In this document: positions 51,824 to 61,600 of the stretch, one piece after another
How the letters are laid out: each line of letters begins with the position of its first letter
Numbering within the stretch: position 1 is the stretch's first letter
From: Tranzscheliella williamsii
Taxonomy: Eukaryota; Basidiomycota; Ustilaginomycetes; Ustilaginales; Ustilaginaceae
Reading direction: 5' to 3'
Assembly: GCA_023212725.1 (NCBI GenBank)
Contig: JALBYF010000005.1
Location: 186,001-250,000, forward strand
DNA: 64,000 nucleotides
Program-made: the position numbers and the translations under genes
The notes under the pieces: generated by a model
Seen by the model: only the letters and a program-made list of their open reading frames with translations
Told to the model about the DNA's origin: nothing
The model's database searches: none

Positions 51824-52633
51824 GGCGCTGAACGGAAAGAGGCACAGGTGTTCGAGGAAAGAAGCGAGGCATGGGGAGGGAAAGTGTCTGGTTTTAATGG
51901 CTACTGACTGTGCGGTTCGCTGGGTATCATGGCCACAGCTGTCACGACCTCATCATTCATCAACAATGGGACCGAAACGCGACTCTTAGGAAACATAGGG
52001 AGACATAGGACACGGGCCCCTCCCACCTGCTTGGGCGTGCAGAATGGCAAGCTACTCGTGCTTTCCCTTTGAGCCTAGTAGATAGGCATATGCGGTGCAA
52101 GGTGCCGGTCGCCACAGTTACTTTCAACGGTGCATTGTTGATGCCCACTCTAGACTGACAGTGTCGCCAGAGCCACTAACGTGAGCACAGCTTGATAGGT
52201 GTGGCTGTCAAGTTCTATTTCGACTGGGAGTGGCAGTGGCAGTGGCAGTGGAGTGGGAGTTGTGACATGACCCGGCCGAGTGACAAACGTGGAAGGCGGA
52301 AGGCGTGATTTCGGGAGTCATGAAATGAAATGGTTGATTGAAGGCAGATGCAAGGCAATGCAAGCTCTAAAGACAAGGTAAACGCTGCTTCATGGCTCGA
52401 GTCACTCACACTTTTTTGTGGATTTGGAAGATCCGTCAAGCCAAAGCTCAGCTGCTTGCGAGTTGAGCGCCGATAATCGAGGCTTTGATCAGCGCAGCGG
52501 CATCAAGGTGCGTCAGGACTGCTTCTGAACCTTGCCTTGACATGGGGCTGAGTTGAAGCATGCTGCTCAGCTACTCTCCCTCTTTCTACCTCACCACCAC
52601 CACTTGCGCCAACAGCACCTTGTTTCGGAAATC
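51824..52633. other. Divergent spacer between F-box-like gene and SER3
   Basis: 810 bp containing both promoters. A short GTGGCA repeat (three copies, about 52228-52250) and a C/T-rich leader near the SER3 start were seen. No gene is supported. Confidence 0.4.
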
Positions 52634-54106
52634 ATGTCAGAAACGCACGGACAAGCTTTCCATCGCGCCGGGTTCTCGCCCCCGGCCCACTCCGGATCCT
52701 TCTCAGCCATGATGGCGGCCCAGGCCGGCGCACAGCGTCTCGCCAACGGCACCACCGTCAATGCTGCTGGATCCCCCCCCGCCTCGTTCTCTCCTCCCAG
52801 GGCACGCTCCTCTTCCCAAGTAGTGCCCCTCTCAGCGCCTCGGCTGTTGACGCCGTTTGACACTGGCGACATCCGGATTCTGCTCCTAGAGAATGTCTCG
52901 CAAGGCGCCATCAAGATGCTCAAGGAGCAGGGGTACCAGGTCGACTTTCACACCAAGGCCTGGAGCGAGGATGAACTGGTTGAAAAGATCGGGCAGTACC
53001 ATGCCATCGGCATTCGCAGCAAGACCAAGCTGACTTCCAAGGTCTTCCGAGCTGCTCACAAGCTCTTGGTTGTCGGATGCTTCTGCATCGGCACCAACCA
53101 GGTCGACCTCGAGGCCGCCGCCAAAGCAGGTGTAGCGGTCTTCAACTCTCCATTTGCCAACTCTCGATCCGTCGCTGAGCTGGTCATCGGTGAGATGATC
53201 AGCCTGTCTCGTCAACTCGGTGACAGAGTCAACGAAATGAGGCAGGGACACTGGAACAAGGTCTCCAAAGGCTGCTACGAAGTACGAGGCAAGATCCTCG
53301 GTATTGTCGGCTACGGACACATTGGTTCGCAGCTCTCGGTCCTGGCCGAGGCGATGGGCATGCAGGTCATCTACTACGACGTCGTTCCATTGATGCCGCT
53401 CGGCTCCGCCAAGCAGATTCCAACACTGAAAGGCTTGTTGGGCGCCGCCGACTTTGTCTCTCTGCACGTTCCAGAACTGCCGGAGACCAAGAACCTGATT
53501 GGAAAGGAACAGATTCAGGCCATGAAGAAGGGCGCCTACCTGATCAACAACGCTCGTGGCTCGGTCGTTGACATTCCGGCTCTGGTGGAAGGTCTCCAGT
53601 CGGGTCACTTGGCCGGAGCTGCCGTTGACGTCTTCCCGAAAGAGCCTGCCGCATCTGGGCCCGGTACATTCTCGAACGAGCTCAACGACTGGGCGTCAGA
53701 GCTGTGCAAGCTGCCCAACGTAATGCTGACGCCTCACATTGGAGGCTCGACCGAGGAGGCGCAGCGCATGATCGGCATCGAGGTGGCCGACGCGCTGATC
53801 CGGTACATCAACTTTGGCGGATCGGTGGGCTCGGTCAACTTCCCCGAGGTTGACCTGCGTGCGATTACGGAAGCCGATACGCGCGTGATCCGTATCTGCT
53901 ACGTCCATCAGAATCAGCCCGGTTCGCTGCGCGCGGTCAATGAGATCCTCGGAAACTTTAACGTCGACAAGCAGCACACGGACTCGCTCAAGGACGTCGC
54001 CTACCTCCTGGCCGACATCTCGGGCGTCTCGGAAAACGACGTCCGCGAGATCTACGACCGCATCTCCAAGACCAATGCCAACATCCTTACCCGCCTGCTC
54101 TCCTAA
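52634..54106 (+). CDS. SER3: D-3-phosphoglycerate dehydrogenase, serine biosynthesis
   Basis: A 490-residue intronless protein starting at the ATG at 52634 (the frame continues upstream only to a TTG). It catalyses the first committed step from 3-phosphoglycerate to serine. After an N-terminal Ser/Pro-rich extension of about 75 residues typical of fungal Ser3/Ser33 comes the catalytic domain: IRILLLENVSQGAI, IGIRSKTKLT, the Rossmann motif GIVGYGHIGSQ, NNARGSVVDI and the catalytic His in TPHIGGSTEEAQ. The C-terminal ACT domain (TRVIRICYVHQNQPGSLRAV) serves in serine feedback control in this family. Secure identification; SER3 versus SER33 cannot be distinguished in a single-copy lineage. Confidence 0.96.
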   Translation: MSETHGQAFHRAGFSPPAHSGSFSAMMAAQAGAQRLANGTTVNAAGSPPASFSPPRARSSSQVVPLSAPRLLTPFDTGDIRILLLENVSQGAIKMLKEQGYQVDFHTKAWSEDELVEKIGQYHAIGIRSKTKLTSKVFRAAHKLLVVGCFCIGTNQVDLEAAAKAGVAVFNSPFANSRSVAELVIGEMISLSRQLGDRVNEMRQGHWNKVSKGCYEVRGKILGIVGYGHIGSQLSVLAEAMGMQVIYYDVVPLMPLGSAKQIPTLKGLLGAADFVSLHVPELPETKNLIGKEQIQAMKKGAYLINNARGSVVDIPALVEGLQSGHLAGAAVDVFPKEPAASGPGTFSNELNDWASELCKLPNVMLTPHIGGSTEEAQRMIGIEVADALIRYINFGGSVGSVNFPEVDLRAITEADTRVIRICYVHQNQPGSLRAVNEILGNFNVDKQHTDSLKDVAYLLADISGVSENDVREIYDRISKTNANILTRLLS

Positions 54107-54896
54107 ACGCATAGCCCGGCGCACACACCCGGCAGGGCCCTCTTACCTCTTTCAACAGTCCATGGCTCTGTCGCTGCTGTTTCTTGGCTCGCCATAATGC
54201 CGCGCACCGCTGCCTTGTGGGCGACTAGCCTCTAGCCTCCTCTCGCACACGCTGCGCTGCGCTTTTGCATCTCGCACTGTCTGTTCTCGCACCTCGTCTT
54301 TGATGATTCAACTCTCTCATCTCTATGGTATACTATCATGAACCTCTGAATGCTCATTTCAAAATGATTGCGGCCACGGCCCTCGCATTCACTGTGACGG
54401 GAACTCTAACACCGATGCCTTCTCGGCGGGAACGGCGGCCTAACACGGTGCTTGGCGTGCGCGGCGAGATCTGTGGTGATTGGCAGGGTCGCGCGACGCT
54501 GGCCTGTTTCCGCCCTGGTCGGTGGCGATGCAGGGGACGGGTGTGGGGGCGTTGTTGATCAGCGCTGGCAGAGGCGGCGAGTGTGTGCTGCAGCGTTATC
54601 TCTGAGGCAAGGGCGGCAAGGGTCTTGTGCAGCCGTTATCACGCTGCGCGCCTCGGCTCGCCGCCTTCCGGTCTGTTCGCCGGCGCAACGCGACCCCACC
54701 GGCCACGCACGCTATCGCCCGCCCCACTATCCGCCCCACTATCCGCCCCACTATCCATACATATATATGCCCCGCCCCGTTATCCGCACATAGATATCTC
54801 CCACCTGTGCTTGCTTTCAGCCGCCTTTCCCCTATCTAACCCTGTGGCGTCTGGCTCTACCCTTTTTCTTTTCTCAGCTCTTGGCATAGTGTCAGC
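54107..54896. promoter_or_regulatory. SER3-LAP3 spacer with LAP3 promoter
   Basis: 790 bp. It contains a 12-bp tandem repeat (54720-54755) followed directly by an AT-rich CATATATATG (54759-54768) that may serve as a TATA element about 130 bp before the LAP3 ATG. A pyrimidine-rich leader follows. No gene is supported. Confidence 0.45.
54720..54755. repeat. Perfect 12-bp tandem repeat, three copies
   Basis: CGCCCCACTATC at 54720-54731, 54732-54743 and 54744-54755, immediately upstream of an AT-rich TATA-like stretch in the LAP3 promoter. Confidence 0.92.
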
Positions 54897-56507
54897 ATGG
54901 GGTCGTACGCATCTAAGCCGGTCGCGCCGTCGGGCGGTGCGGTCAGCGAGAAGGCCAGCTACAGTGTGGTTGAAGCACGGGCGAGCGTTGGGGCAGGGGC
55001 GGGCGGGTCGTCGCGGGGGACGGTGCACCACCATGCTGCGGACCGGCTTGCGCGGATCGAGGCGGAGAGGGCGGTGCACGGCTCGCGGGGCACGAAGGCG
55101 GCCGGGTCGGCGGATGTCACGCTGACCGCGATCGCGGCATGGCAGGACGCCGCACTGGCAACGCCATCCGCACAGCTGGCACAGCTGACCCTGCACAACG
55201 CCCCACTGCCCGCCTCGCTACACCGACGCGAAACCGAAGTGGCGTGCCAGCACATCTTCTCGCACGCCATCCCCTACGAGGTCAAGCCGGTAGTCAACCA
55301 GAAATCCTCCGGCCGCTGCTGGCTCTTTGCGACGTGCAACGTGATTCGCCACCAGTCGGCCAAGGCGCTGAACCTGGACGAGTTCGAGCTCTCGCAGAGC
55401 TACCTCAGCTTCTGGGATAAGCTGGAAAAGAGCAACTACTTTCTGGAGAACATGATCGAGCTCGCCGCCGAGCCGCTCGACGACCGCGTCGTCGGCTTTC
55501 TCAAGACCGCGCCCACCAACGACGGTGGGCAGTGGGACATGGTGGCCAATCTGCTGGCCAAGTACGGCGTGGTGCCCAAGGCGGTTTATCCGGAGAGTTT
55601 CCACTCGAGCAACTCGAGCCGGATCAACTGGCTGGTGACGGTGAAGCTGCGCGAGTATACGCTCGAGCTGCGCGCGATTCGGGAGGATGTGCAGCGGCGG
55701 CTGAGCGATGCGGGGGTGGGGGAGGCGGAGCAGCGGGCTGCGGTTGTCACTGCGCAGCGCGCGCGCAAGGCGGAGCAGATGGCCGAGGTCTACCGGATCC
55801 TGGTGATCTGCCTGGGCACGCCGCCGGCGCCCAACGAGCCGTTCAGCTACCAGTACCGTGACAAGGAGGGCAAGTTCTGCACGGTCCGCGCGACGCCGCG
55901 CTCGTTCCTGCGCGACTATGCCGGCTCGTTCGATGCGGCAGCGCGCTGCTCGCTGATCCACGACCCGCGCCATCCGCCCGCGCGCCTCATCACCGTCGAC
56001 CGCCTCGGCAACGTCTGGGACGGCACACCAATCTCGTACGTCAACACGACAATCGACATCATGCGCACCGCCGTCGTCAACAGCATCAAAGCCGGCCAGC
56101 CCGTCTTCTTCGGCTGCGACGTCGGCCAGTTCTCCGACAAGGACTCCGGCATCATGGACCAGGCCCTGTTCGGCTACGACCTTGCCTTCAACATCCAGCT
56201 CGGCCTGACCAAGGCCGAGCGCATCCAGCTCGGCGAGTCCGCCATGACCCACGCCATGGTCATCACCGCCGTCCACATCGAACACGGCGCCGTCCAGCGC
56301 TACCGCGTCGAAAACAGCTGGGGCCCCGACGGCGTCGGCAACAGCGGCTACATGGTCATGTCCGACGCCTGGTTCGCAGAGTTCAACTACCAGGTCGTCG
56401 TCAGCAAGCAGTTTGTCCCCAAGCATCTCTGGGCGCTCTTCGCCAACGGCATCGACGCCAACACCATCCGTCTGCCCCCCTACGACCCCCTCGGCGCCCT
56501 CGCCTAG
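54897..56507 (+). CDS. LAP3: Bleomycin hydrolase / cysteine aminopeptidase (C1B family)
   Basis: A 536-residue intronless protein. The papain-like triad is present: Cys141 (SSGRCWLFATCN, with the oxyanion Gln in VNQKSSG), His452 (MTHAMVITAVH) and Asn473 (VENSWGPDG). The conserved SYLSFWDKLEKSNYFLENMI, NDGGQWDMVANLLAKYG and FFGCDVGQF blocks are typical of yeast Lap3/Blh1 and mammalian bleomycin hydrolase, a cytosolic homohexameric peptidase that trims peptides and detoxifies homocysteine thiolactone and bleomycin. An N-terminal extension of about 70 residues begins MGSYASKP, fitting an N-myristoylation sequence (Gly2, Ser6). Three CDS-flanking genes are unrelated. Secure family call. Confidence 0.96.
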   Translation: MGSYASKPVAPSGGAVSEKASYSVVEARASVGAGAGGSSRGTVHHHAADRLARIEAERAVHGSRGTKAAGSADVTLTAIAAWQDAALATPSAQLAQLTLHNAPLPASLHRRETEVACQHIFSHAIPYEVKPVVNQKSSGRCWLFATCNVIRHQSAKALNLDEFELSQSYLSFWDKLEKSNYFLENMIELAAEPLDDRVVGFLKTAPTNDGGQWDMVANLLAKYGVVPKAVYPESFHSSNSSRINWLVTVKLREYTLELRAIREDVQRRLSDAGVGEAEQRAAVVTAQRARKAEQMAEVYRILVICLGTPPAPNEPFSYQYRDKEGKFCTVRATPRSFLRDYAGSFDAAARCSLIHDPRHPPARLITVDRLGNVWDGTPISYVNTTIDIMRTAVVNSIKAGQPVFFGCDVGQFSDKDSGIMDQALFGYDLAFNIQLGLTKAERIQLGESAMTHAMVITAVHIEHGAVQRYRVENSWGPDGVGNSGYMVMSDAWFAEFNYQVVVSKQFVPKHLWALFANGIDANTIRLPPYDPLGALA

Positions 56508-56671
56508 CGCCGCGTGTCGCCCTCCGATCCTCCGCCTCTCTGCCTTGCTCGTACGTGGCCACCTGTCTCAATATACCTTTCTTCGCCGTCCAATACACAT
56601 AGTGAACCGTTAAAAACGCGACGTCTCTGCCTGTGGCCATTTGCTGGGAAAGAGTACAGGATAGGGCGGCG

Positions 56672-58084
56672 TCAGAGGGCGGGGGCGGGGGCCGGCCAGC
56701 GGCCGAGGCCGTAGTTGAGGCGGATGACGAGGAGGTCGAGGGCCATGCGGAGCGAGTCGCGGACGAGGGCGATTTTGCTGCCGGAGACCTCGTGCCAGTG
56801 GACGGGGACCTCGGCGACGGGGAGCGGGAGTGAGGTGGGGGCGGTGTCGGGGGGGGCGAGTTCGAGCGCGCGCTGGCTGGCGGTCGCGGCGAGGATGAGC
56901 AGCTCGACGTCGAAGATCCAGCCGTCGATGTGGCTCGCCGCGAAGAGGAGCGCGGCGCTGCGCCGCGTGAACAGCTTGAATCCGCACTGGGTGTCCTTGA
57001 CTTCGGCCTGGGTCGGCAGCTTGGTCCGGCGCACGCCGCGGTGGCACGCGCTCTCCGCCCCGCCGCCCGCCGCCCGCCGCAGCCGCGCGACAAGCCCGGA
57101 CACCGTCGGCGGCCGCAGCAGCACCGAAAGGACCATGTGGAAGGCGTGCATCAGCAGATTGCGCACCAGGCTCCGTTGAACCACCGCGTCGCTCTTGACC
57201 ATGTGCGCACGGCTGCCGACCACCATGCCGTGCCCTACCGCGCTCACAATCACGTCGAGCTGCCGCGCCAGCCGCGCGAGATCGGCAAACGTCGTCGCAC
57301 CGTCCGCATCGGCGAACAGGACCACCGCCCCGCGCGTATGAAGCATCCCATGCCGCACAGCGCCGCCTTTGCCGCGGTTCTCGGCCAGCCGCACAACGCG
57401 CACCTCGCACCCCGATGAGAGCGGATGCGTGCGTGAAAAGTCCAGCGCCACCTGCTGCGTGTCGTCCCGGCTGCCATCATCGACCACCAGCACCTCGTAC
57501 CGGCGCAGAGGTTTGCGCACCGCGCCTCGTACCGCGCTGGCGCTCGACTGCCCCTCCTGCCCGTCAAAGTCCTCCGACACAGCATGGACGTGTCCATTCG
57601 TAGTCGCTTCCGCTTCCGTGCTTTTGGGGTCATCGCCCATCCCGGCCGCCACCAGACTCTGCCCTGCCGAAGTCAGCGCTTCCAAGAACTCGACAGCTTC
57701 CGCCAGCATGCCCGGCAGGCGGTCCTTTTCGTTGTACGCTGGGATGACGACACTGAGCTGTACAGGCTCTTGGCGCGCTGATGGCGGACCGTCATCGACG
57801 ATGCTTGGAAGGGGCTGCGGACCATCCTGCGCCGTTGACAGGAAGGTCAGCTCGGATGGAGCAGAAGATCTCCTTTTCGGTGTCAGAAGAACGAGGACGA
57901 CATAGAGCGTGGCAGCAGCCACTGCGGCGAGTGTGGAAAGAGCCAGCGTCAGTGTCGGGTAGAAATGGTACAGGGTGATGGGGACCGCTGTCACAAACGA
58001 CGCTACGGTCCCGTCTAGCATCGACGAAGGGCCGGCTGCGGCGCCCCCTGCAACAGCTGCACCGGCACAGCATGCGGCGCCCAT
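56672..58084 (-). CDS. ALG5: Dolichyl-phosphate beta-glucosyltransferase
   Basis: 470 residues from the ATG at 58084; another in-frame ATG at 58021 sits just before the membrane helix and could be the true start. The frame extends upstream only to a GTG. The N-terminal anchor (LTLALSTLAAVAAATLYVVL) precedes a GT2 catalytic domain: LSVVIPAYNEKDRLPGML, VLVVDDGSRDDT, the DxD-type FADADGATTF, DTQCGFKLFTR and GWIFDVELLILA. Alg5 makes dolichyl-phosphate-glucose at the ER for N-glycan precursor glucosylation. Between RNLLMHAFHMVLSVLL and DTQCGF there is an Arg/Gly-rich insertion of about 30 residues relative to what I recall for other Alg5 proteins. Convergent with LAP3. Confidence 0.93.
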   Translation of the reverse strand: MGAACCAGAAVAGGAAAGPSSMLDGTVASFVTAVPITLYHFYPTLTLALSTLAAVAAATLYVVLVLLTPKRRSSAPSELTFLSTAQDGPQPLPSIVDDGPPSARQEPVQLSVVIPAYNEKDRLPGMLAEAVEFLEALTSAGQSLVAAGMGDDPKSTEAEATTNGHVHAVSEDFDGQEGQSSASAVRGAVRKPLRRYEVLVVDDGSRDDTQQVALDFSRTHPLSSGCEVRVVRLAENRGKGGAVRHGMLHTRGAVVLFADADGATTFADLARLARQLDVIVSAVGHGMVVGSRAHMVKSDAVVQRSLVRNLLMHAFHMVLSVLLRPPTVSGLVARLRRAAGGGAESACHRGVRRTKLPTQAEVKDTQCGFKLFTRRSAALLFAASHIDGWIFDVELLILAATASQRALELAPPDTAPTSLPLPVAEVPVHWHEVSGSKIALVRDSLRMALDLLVIRLNYGLGRWPAPAPAL

Positions 58085-58658
58085 CTTCGCAGAGGCGCTA
58101 AGTCGTGCCGTGCCAAGGAAGAAATGCCAAAGTGGGAGCACCTACAAGGCCTCGACTGCTAGAGAGTTCAAGGAAGACCAAGTCAAGCCGTGCAACTTTG
58201 CCTGCTGGGGCGCGGAGCGATACGTATTTGTAATCTGGCGGAGCGAGAGCTCTGACCCGACGAAACAAGCAATAACTAGCGTCGGTGCGGTGGTGGGCGG
58301 GAAGCAAGCGACGGCGAGGAGGGCCTGCGTCGAAGAAGCGATCGACATTCCTACAAACGGCCGGTTGAGGGTCCAACACTTCTCGTGCATATATCCCGAA
58401 CACCACGCGCCTTATCCACGTCAGCTTCATTTCACCGATGCCGACTCTCGATCTAACACTCTTGTACGAGACACACACACACTTCTCATCCCACAGATAT
58501 CACGGATACACGACTTCAGGTGTTGTGGTCTTGGCACACGACTGTGACTTGTATACATAGCGCAGCGTTCCATTGACTTTTTGATGCAGTTTTGTTTTGT
58601 GGCAATCCGACCATTCGCACAAAAGGCGAATAAGGATATCAAAGGCGAAATAGGATGT
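58085..58658. other. Spacer between NTE1 stop and ALG5
   Basis: About 570 bp holding the ALG5 promoter and NTE1 3' flank (both genes on the minus strand). No credible gene, RNA or repeat was seen. Confidence 0.45.
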
Positions 58659-61600
58659 CTAGATACTGTTGCGGCGGGCGCTTATGCCCGCTCCCTTTCC
58701 CCTTCGAGTACCGTCGTTGCCGGCGTCCCGTTCGCTGCCGGACGGCAACGTGCCATCCCGTTCCCAGCCGTCCAGCAGAATCACCGCAGCGTCATAGCCC
58801 TTCTGGTGGATGGCGTCAAACTTTCCAAAGGCAAGCGTTCCGAACTCCTCCACCGGCATCCGCATGTAGAAGCAGCCTTTGACCTTTTTCGCTTCCTCCA
58901 ATGTCTTGACCGAGGATACGTAGGTCAGCCTTCCCTGGATGTCAGGGATCGATGGAATCTTGCCAGCGTCCGACCAGGGGTTCCACCGGTTGATCAGCAC
59001 CCACCATCCCGACAGAGTATCGCCGTAGGCTCGCGGACTCGTATCGTCGATCGAGCCGACGTCCACCGCAAACACTGAGCGTGCCCCCATAGCAAGCATC
59101 ACAGTAACCGGCAGATTGTCCACGTATCCTCCATCTACCAGCATATTGCCGTCATCCACCAGCGGAGGAATCAAACCCGCCAAGGTCATGGACCCTCGAA
59201 TGTAGCGCCATGCATAGCCGCTTGTATGCACCTCCATGCGCGACCAAGTAATATTGGTCGTGTTGCAAAAGAAGGGAATCCACATGTCTTCGATGTGTGT
59301 CTCTTGAATCGCCTTGAACACACCACGGTTGAACTCGTGTCCTGTCGTGTAGGATACTACGGGATACGTCAGATCCGAGGCGAAACGCCATAGAGATGCC
59401 ATGCGGCCCGCGAATCGTTTGGCCCGGCCAAAAGTCGAGACGAGCTCAGCCTCCCTCGCGTAGAGACCTCCGACCAGAGAGCCAATCGAAGTACCGCCTA
59501 CCATATCGATAGGAATCCCCTTTTCTTCGAGCGCCTTGATGACACCCAAGTGCGCACAACCCCGTGCTCCACCGCCTCCAAGGACCAGACCGATGCTCTT
59601 GCCGCAAAGACGACGCGCAAGTCGAGCAAAGTCGGATGCGTGATGAGGCCGTCCAGATATGGTCAAGGGAGCTTTCGAACGCCGATATCGTTGCAACGAC
59701 GTTTCTAGCTTCCGTTTTAGATTCCTGAGCGCCTGGACGGCTTTGGGATCTGTGTCCACCATGCTTGTAGTGGCGTGCGACCGTGTGATTCCAGGCATTT
59801 CGACGTGATGATGCGCATGCACCCAGGGTCGATTCCTCAGCCACTCGCGCGTTGAACCGGGAGGCACGCTCCTCTCTGGATGCAAAAGCACTAGCTCCTT
59901 CCTCGCTGTCGTCTTGACGCTCATCAGCAGACGCTCATACTCGCCCATCGTCGGATCGTCGCCAAAGCCAACCATTAGGACGCAATCGGCCTGACGAATC
60001 GATGTCTGAGACCAGGCAGAAGAAACAGGTGTATCCACCAGATACAGCACCAGGCGGTATTTCTGTTCCAGGTCCGCAAGCCAGCCGGCAAGCTTCAGCT
60101 TCCCCATGCGACTGAAGGCGTGTCTACCTAGTACACCCATAACGCTACTCTGATCAAGAAAGATAGAAGGTCCGCCGATCGTTTCATCGAAGGCGCTTTG
60201 CAGCTTGGCAGCAAAGTCGATGATCGGAACCGAGCGGGTGACAGGCACAATTGCAACTGTTTTGAGATTGAGGTTATTCCGGCCCAGGTCAGGCAAGCCT
60301 GGGATGGGAGCGCCAAGGGCAGCCCCTTCCTGCTTGCTTCGGATCAATTCAGCGCGTACACGCTTGGCAATGATACGAGAAATCTGAATCGTGATCGCAG
60401 GATGACGAACCGAGATGGCATTGAAGAGTGTCGATGGCATCTTGGCCAATTCCGAGTCACGGATGGCGTGAAGTGTGGTGCGCCGACGAGAATTGGTAAT
60501 GACATCCAATTCACCAACGCTGTCACCTTGTCCGTACTCATTGTGCACTTCGATTCCATTGTCCTTCTCGGTGATCGCTCGCAATCGTCCGTTGATGACA
60601 ATGTAGAAACTGTCCGACGGATCGTCTTCACGGTAGATGACTTGGCCAGCGTTGACTTGCTGCCAATCCAATGACGAATCAATATGCAGGATAAGCGGGG
60701 GAAGTAAGCTCAACAGTCGTTTGCACAGTGTCAACAAAACGATCGGCCGCTTCTCCATGATCCTTTCCAAGGCGTGGACAGGCAAAAAGCCCACATACAC
60801 ATCCGTCTTTGCTTTGATGTCAACGTAGCTCGCCGTTCCGAGTAGGCTGGAGAGATAGCCAGCGATACCACCACGGCCGATCGTGAAGATGGACCGCCTT
60901 TCTTCTTTCAGACGATCACCACCCTGAGTGGGGGGAGAGTGCTGCTGTGACTTATATGGGGTTCGAGGGGCGTTTCTGCTGCCGTTTGCAGTGAAACTTC
61001 CATCGCCAGATGCTTGTTGCATGTTGCCAGTGTTGGTGGTCGGACGCTTACCGCGAGAGCTTCCGCCAGTGCCGTCGAGTGCATTGCCGACCCTGGTCGA
61101 CTCTGCTGGTCGGCGCGTTGCACCCCCAAACGAGGAGGAATTCTCGCGTCTTTTGTGTTGGGTGAAAGGTCCTGTCGCACTACTGTTTCGGTCGGTACTT
61201 GACTCCTTCCGATGCATTCGGTCTGTTTCGCCATCCCACTCTTCTTCCTCATCCACCCGGGCTGTCCGCAGCGAGGAGGACGAATGGTCTTTCCGAGCTT
61301 CCCGTCTTTTGTATGCAGCCGCTGGTCCAGTCTGGTGTTCTTGATTCCCCGCTTTTCTTCGATCTGTCTTAGTTGGCTTGGATCTAGCGCTACGGCTATT
61401 ACTGTTGTCGTCGTCGTCTAGCTTGTTCGCATCAGACGGTAGAAGAACGTCGAGGAAGCCGTCGATGACGTAAAACAATCCAGCTTTGGCCTCGCCTGCT
61501 GTGACAAGCAGACTTCCAGCTGGGAAGAATTTGATCTCAATCTCGTTTTCAAAATCGGCTAGGTGGAAGCCAGATTGTCCGTGACCTGCCACGGAGCTAT

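Noticed and set aside
55218..56426. 402-codon minus-strand frame
   Set aside because: Antisense to bleomycin hydrolase, whose catalytic triad confirms the plus-strand frame.
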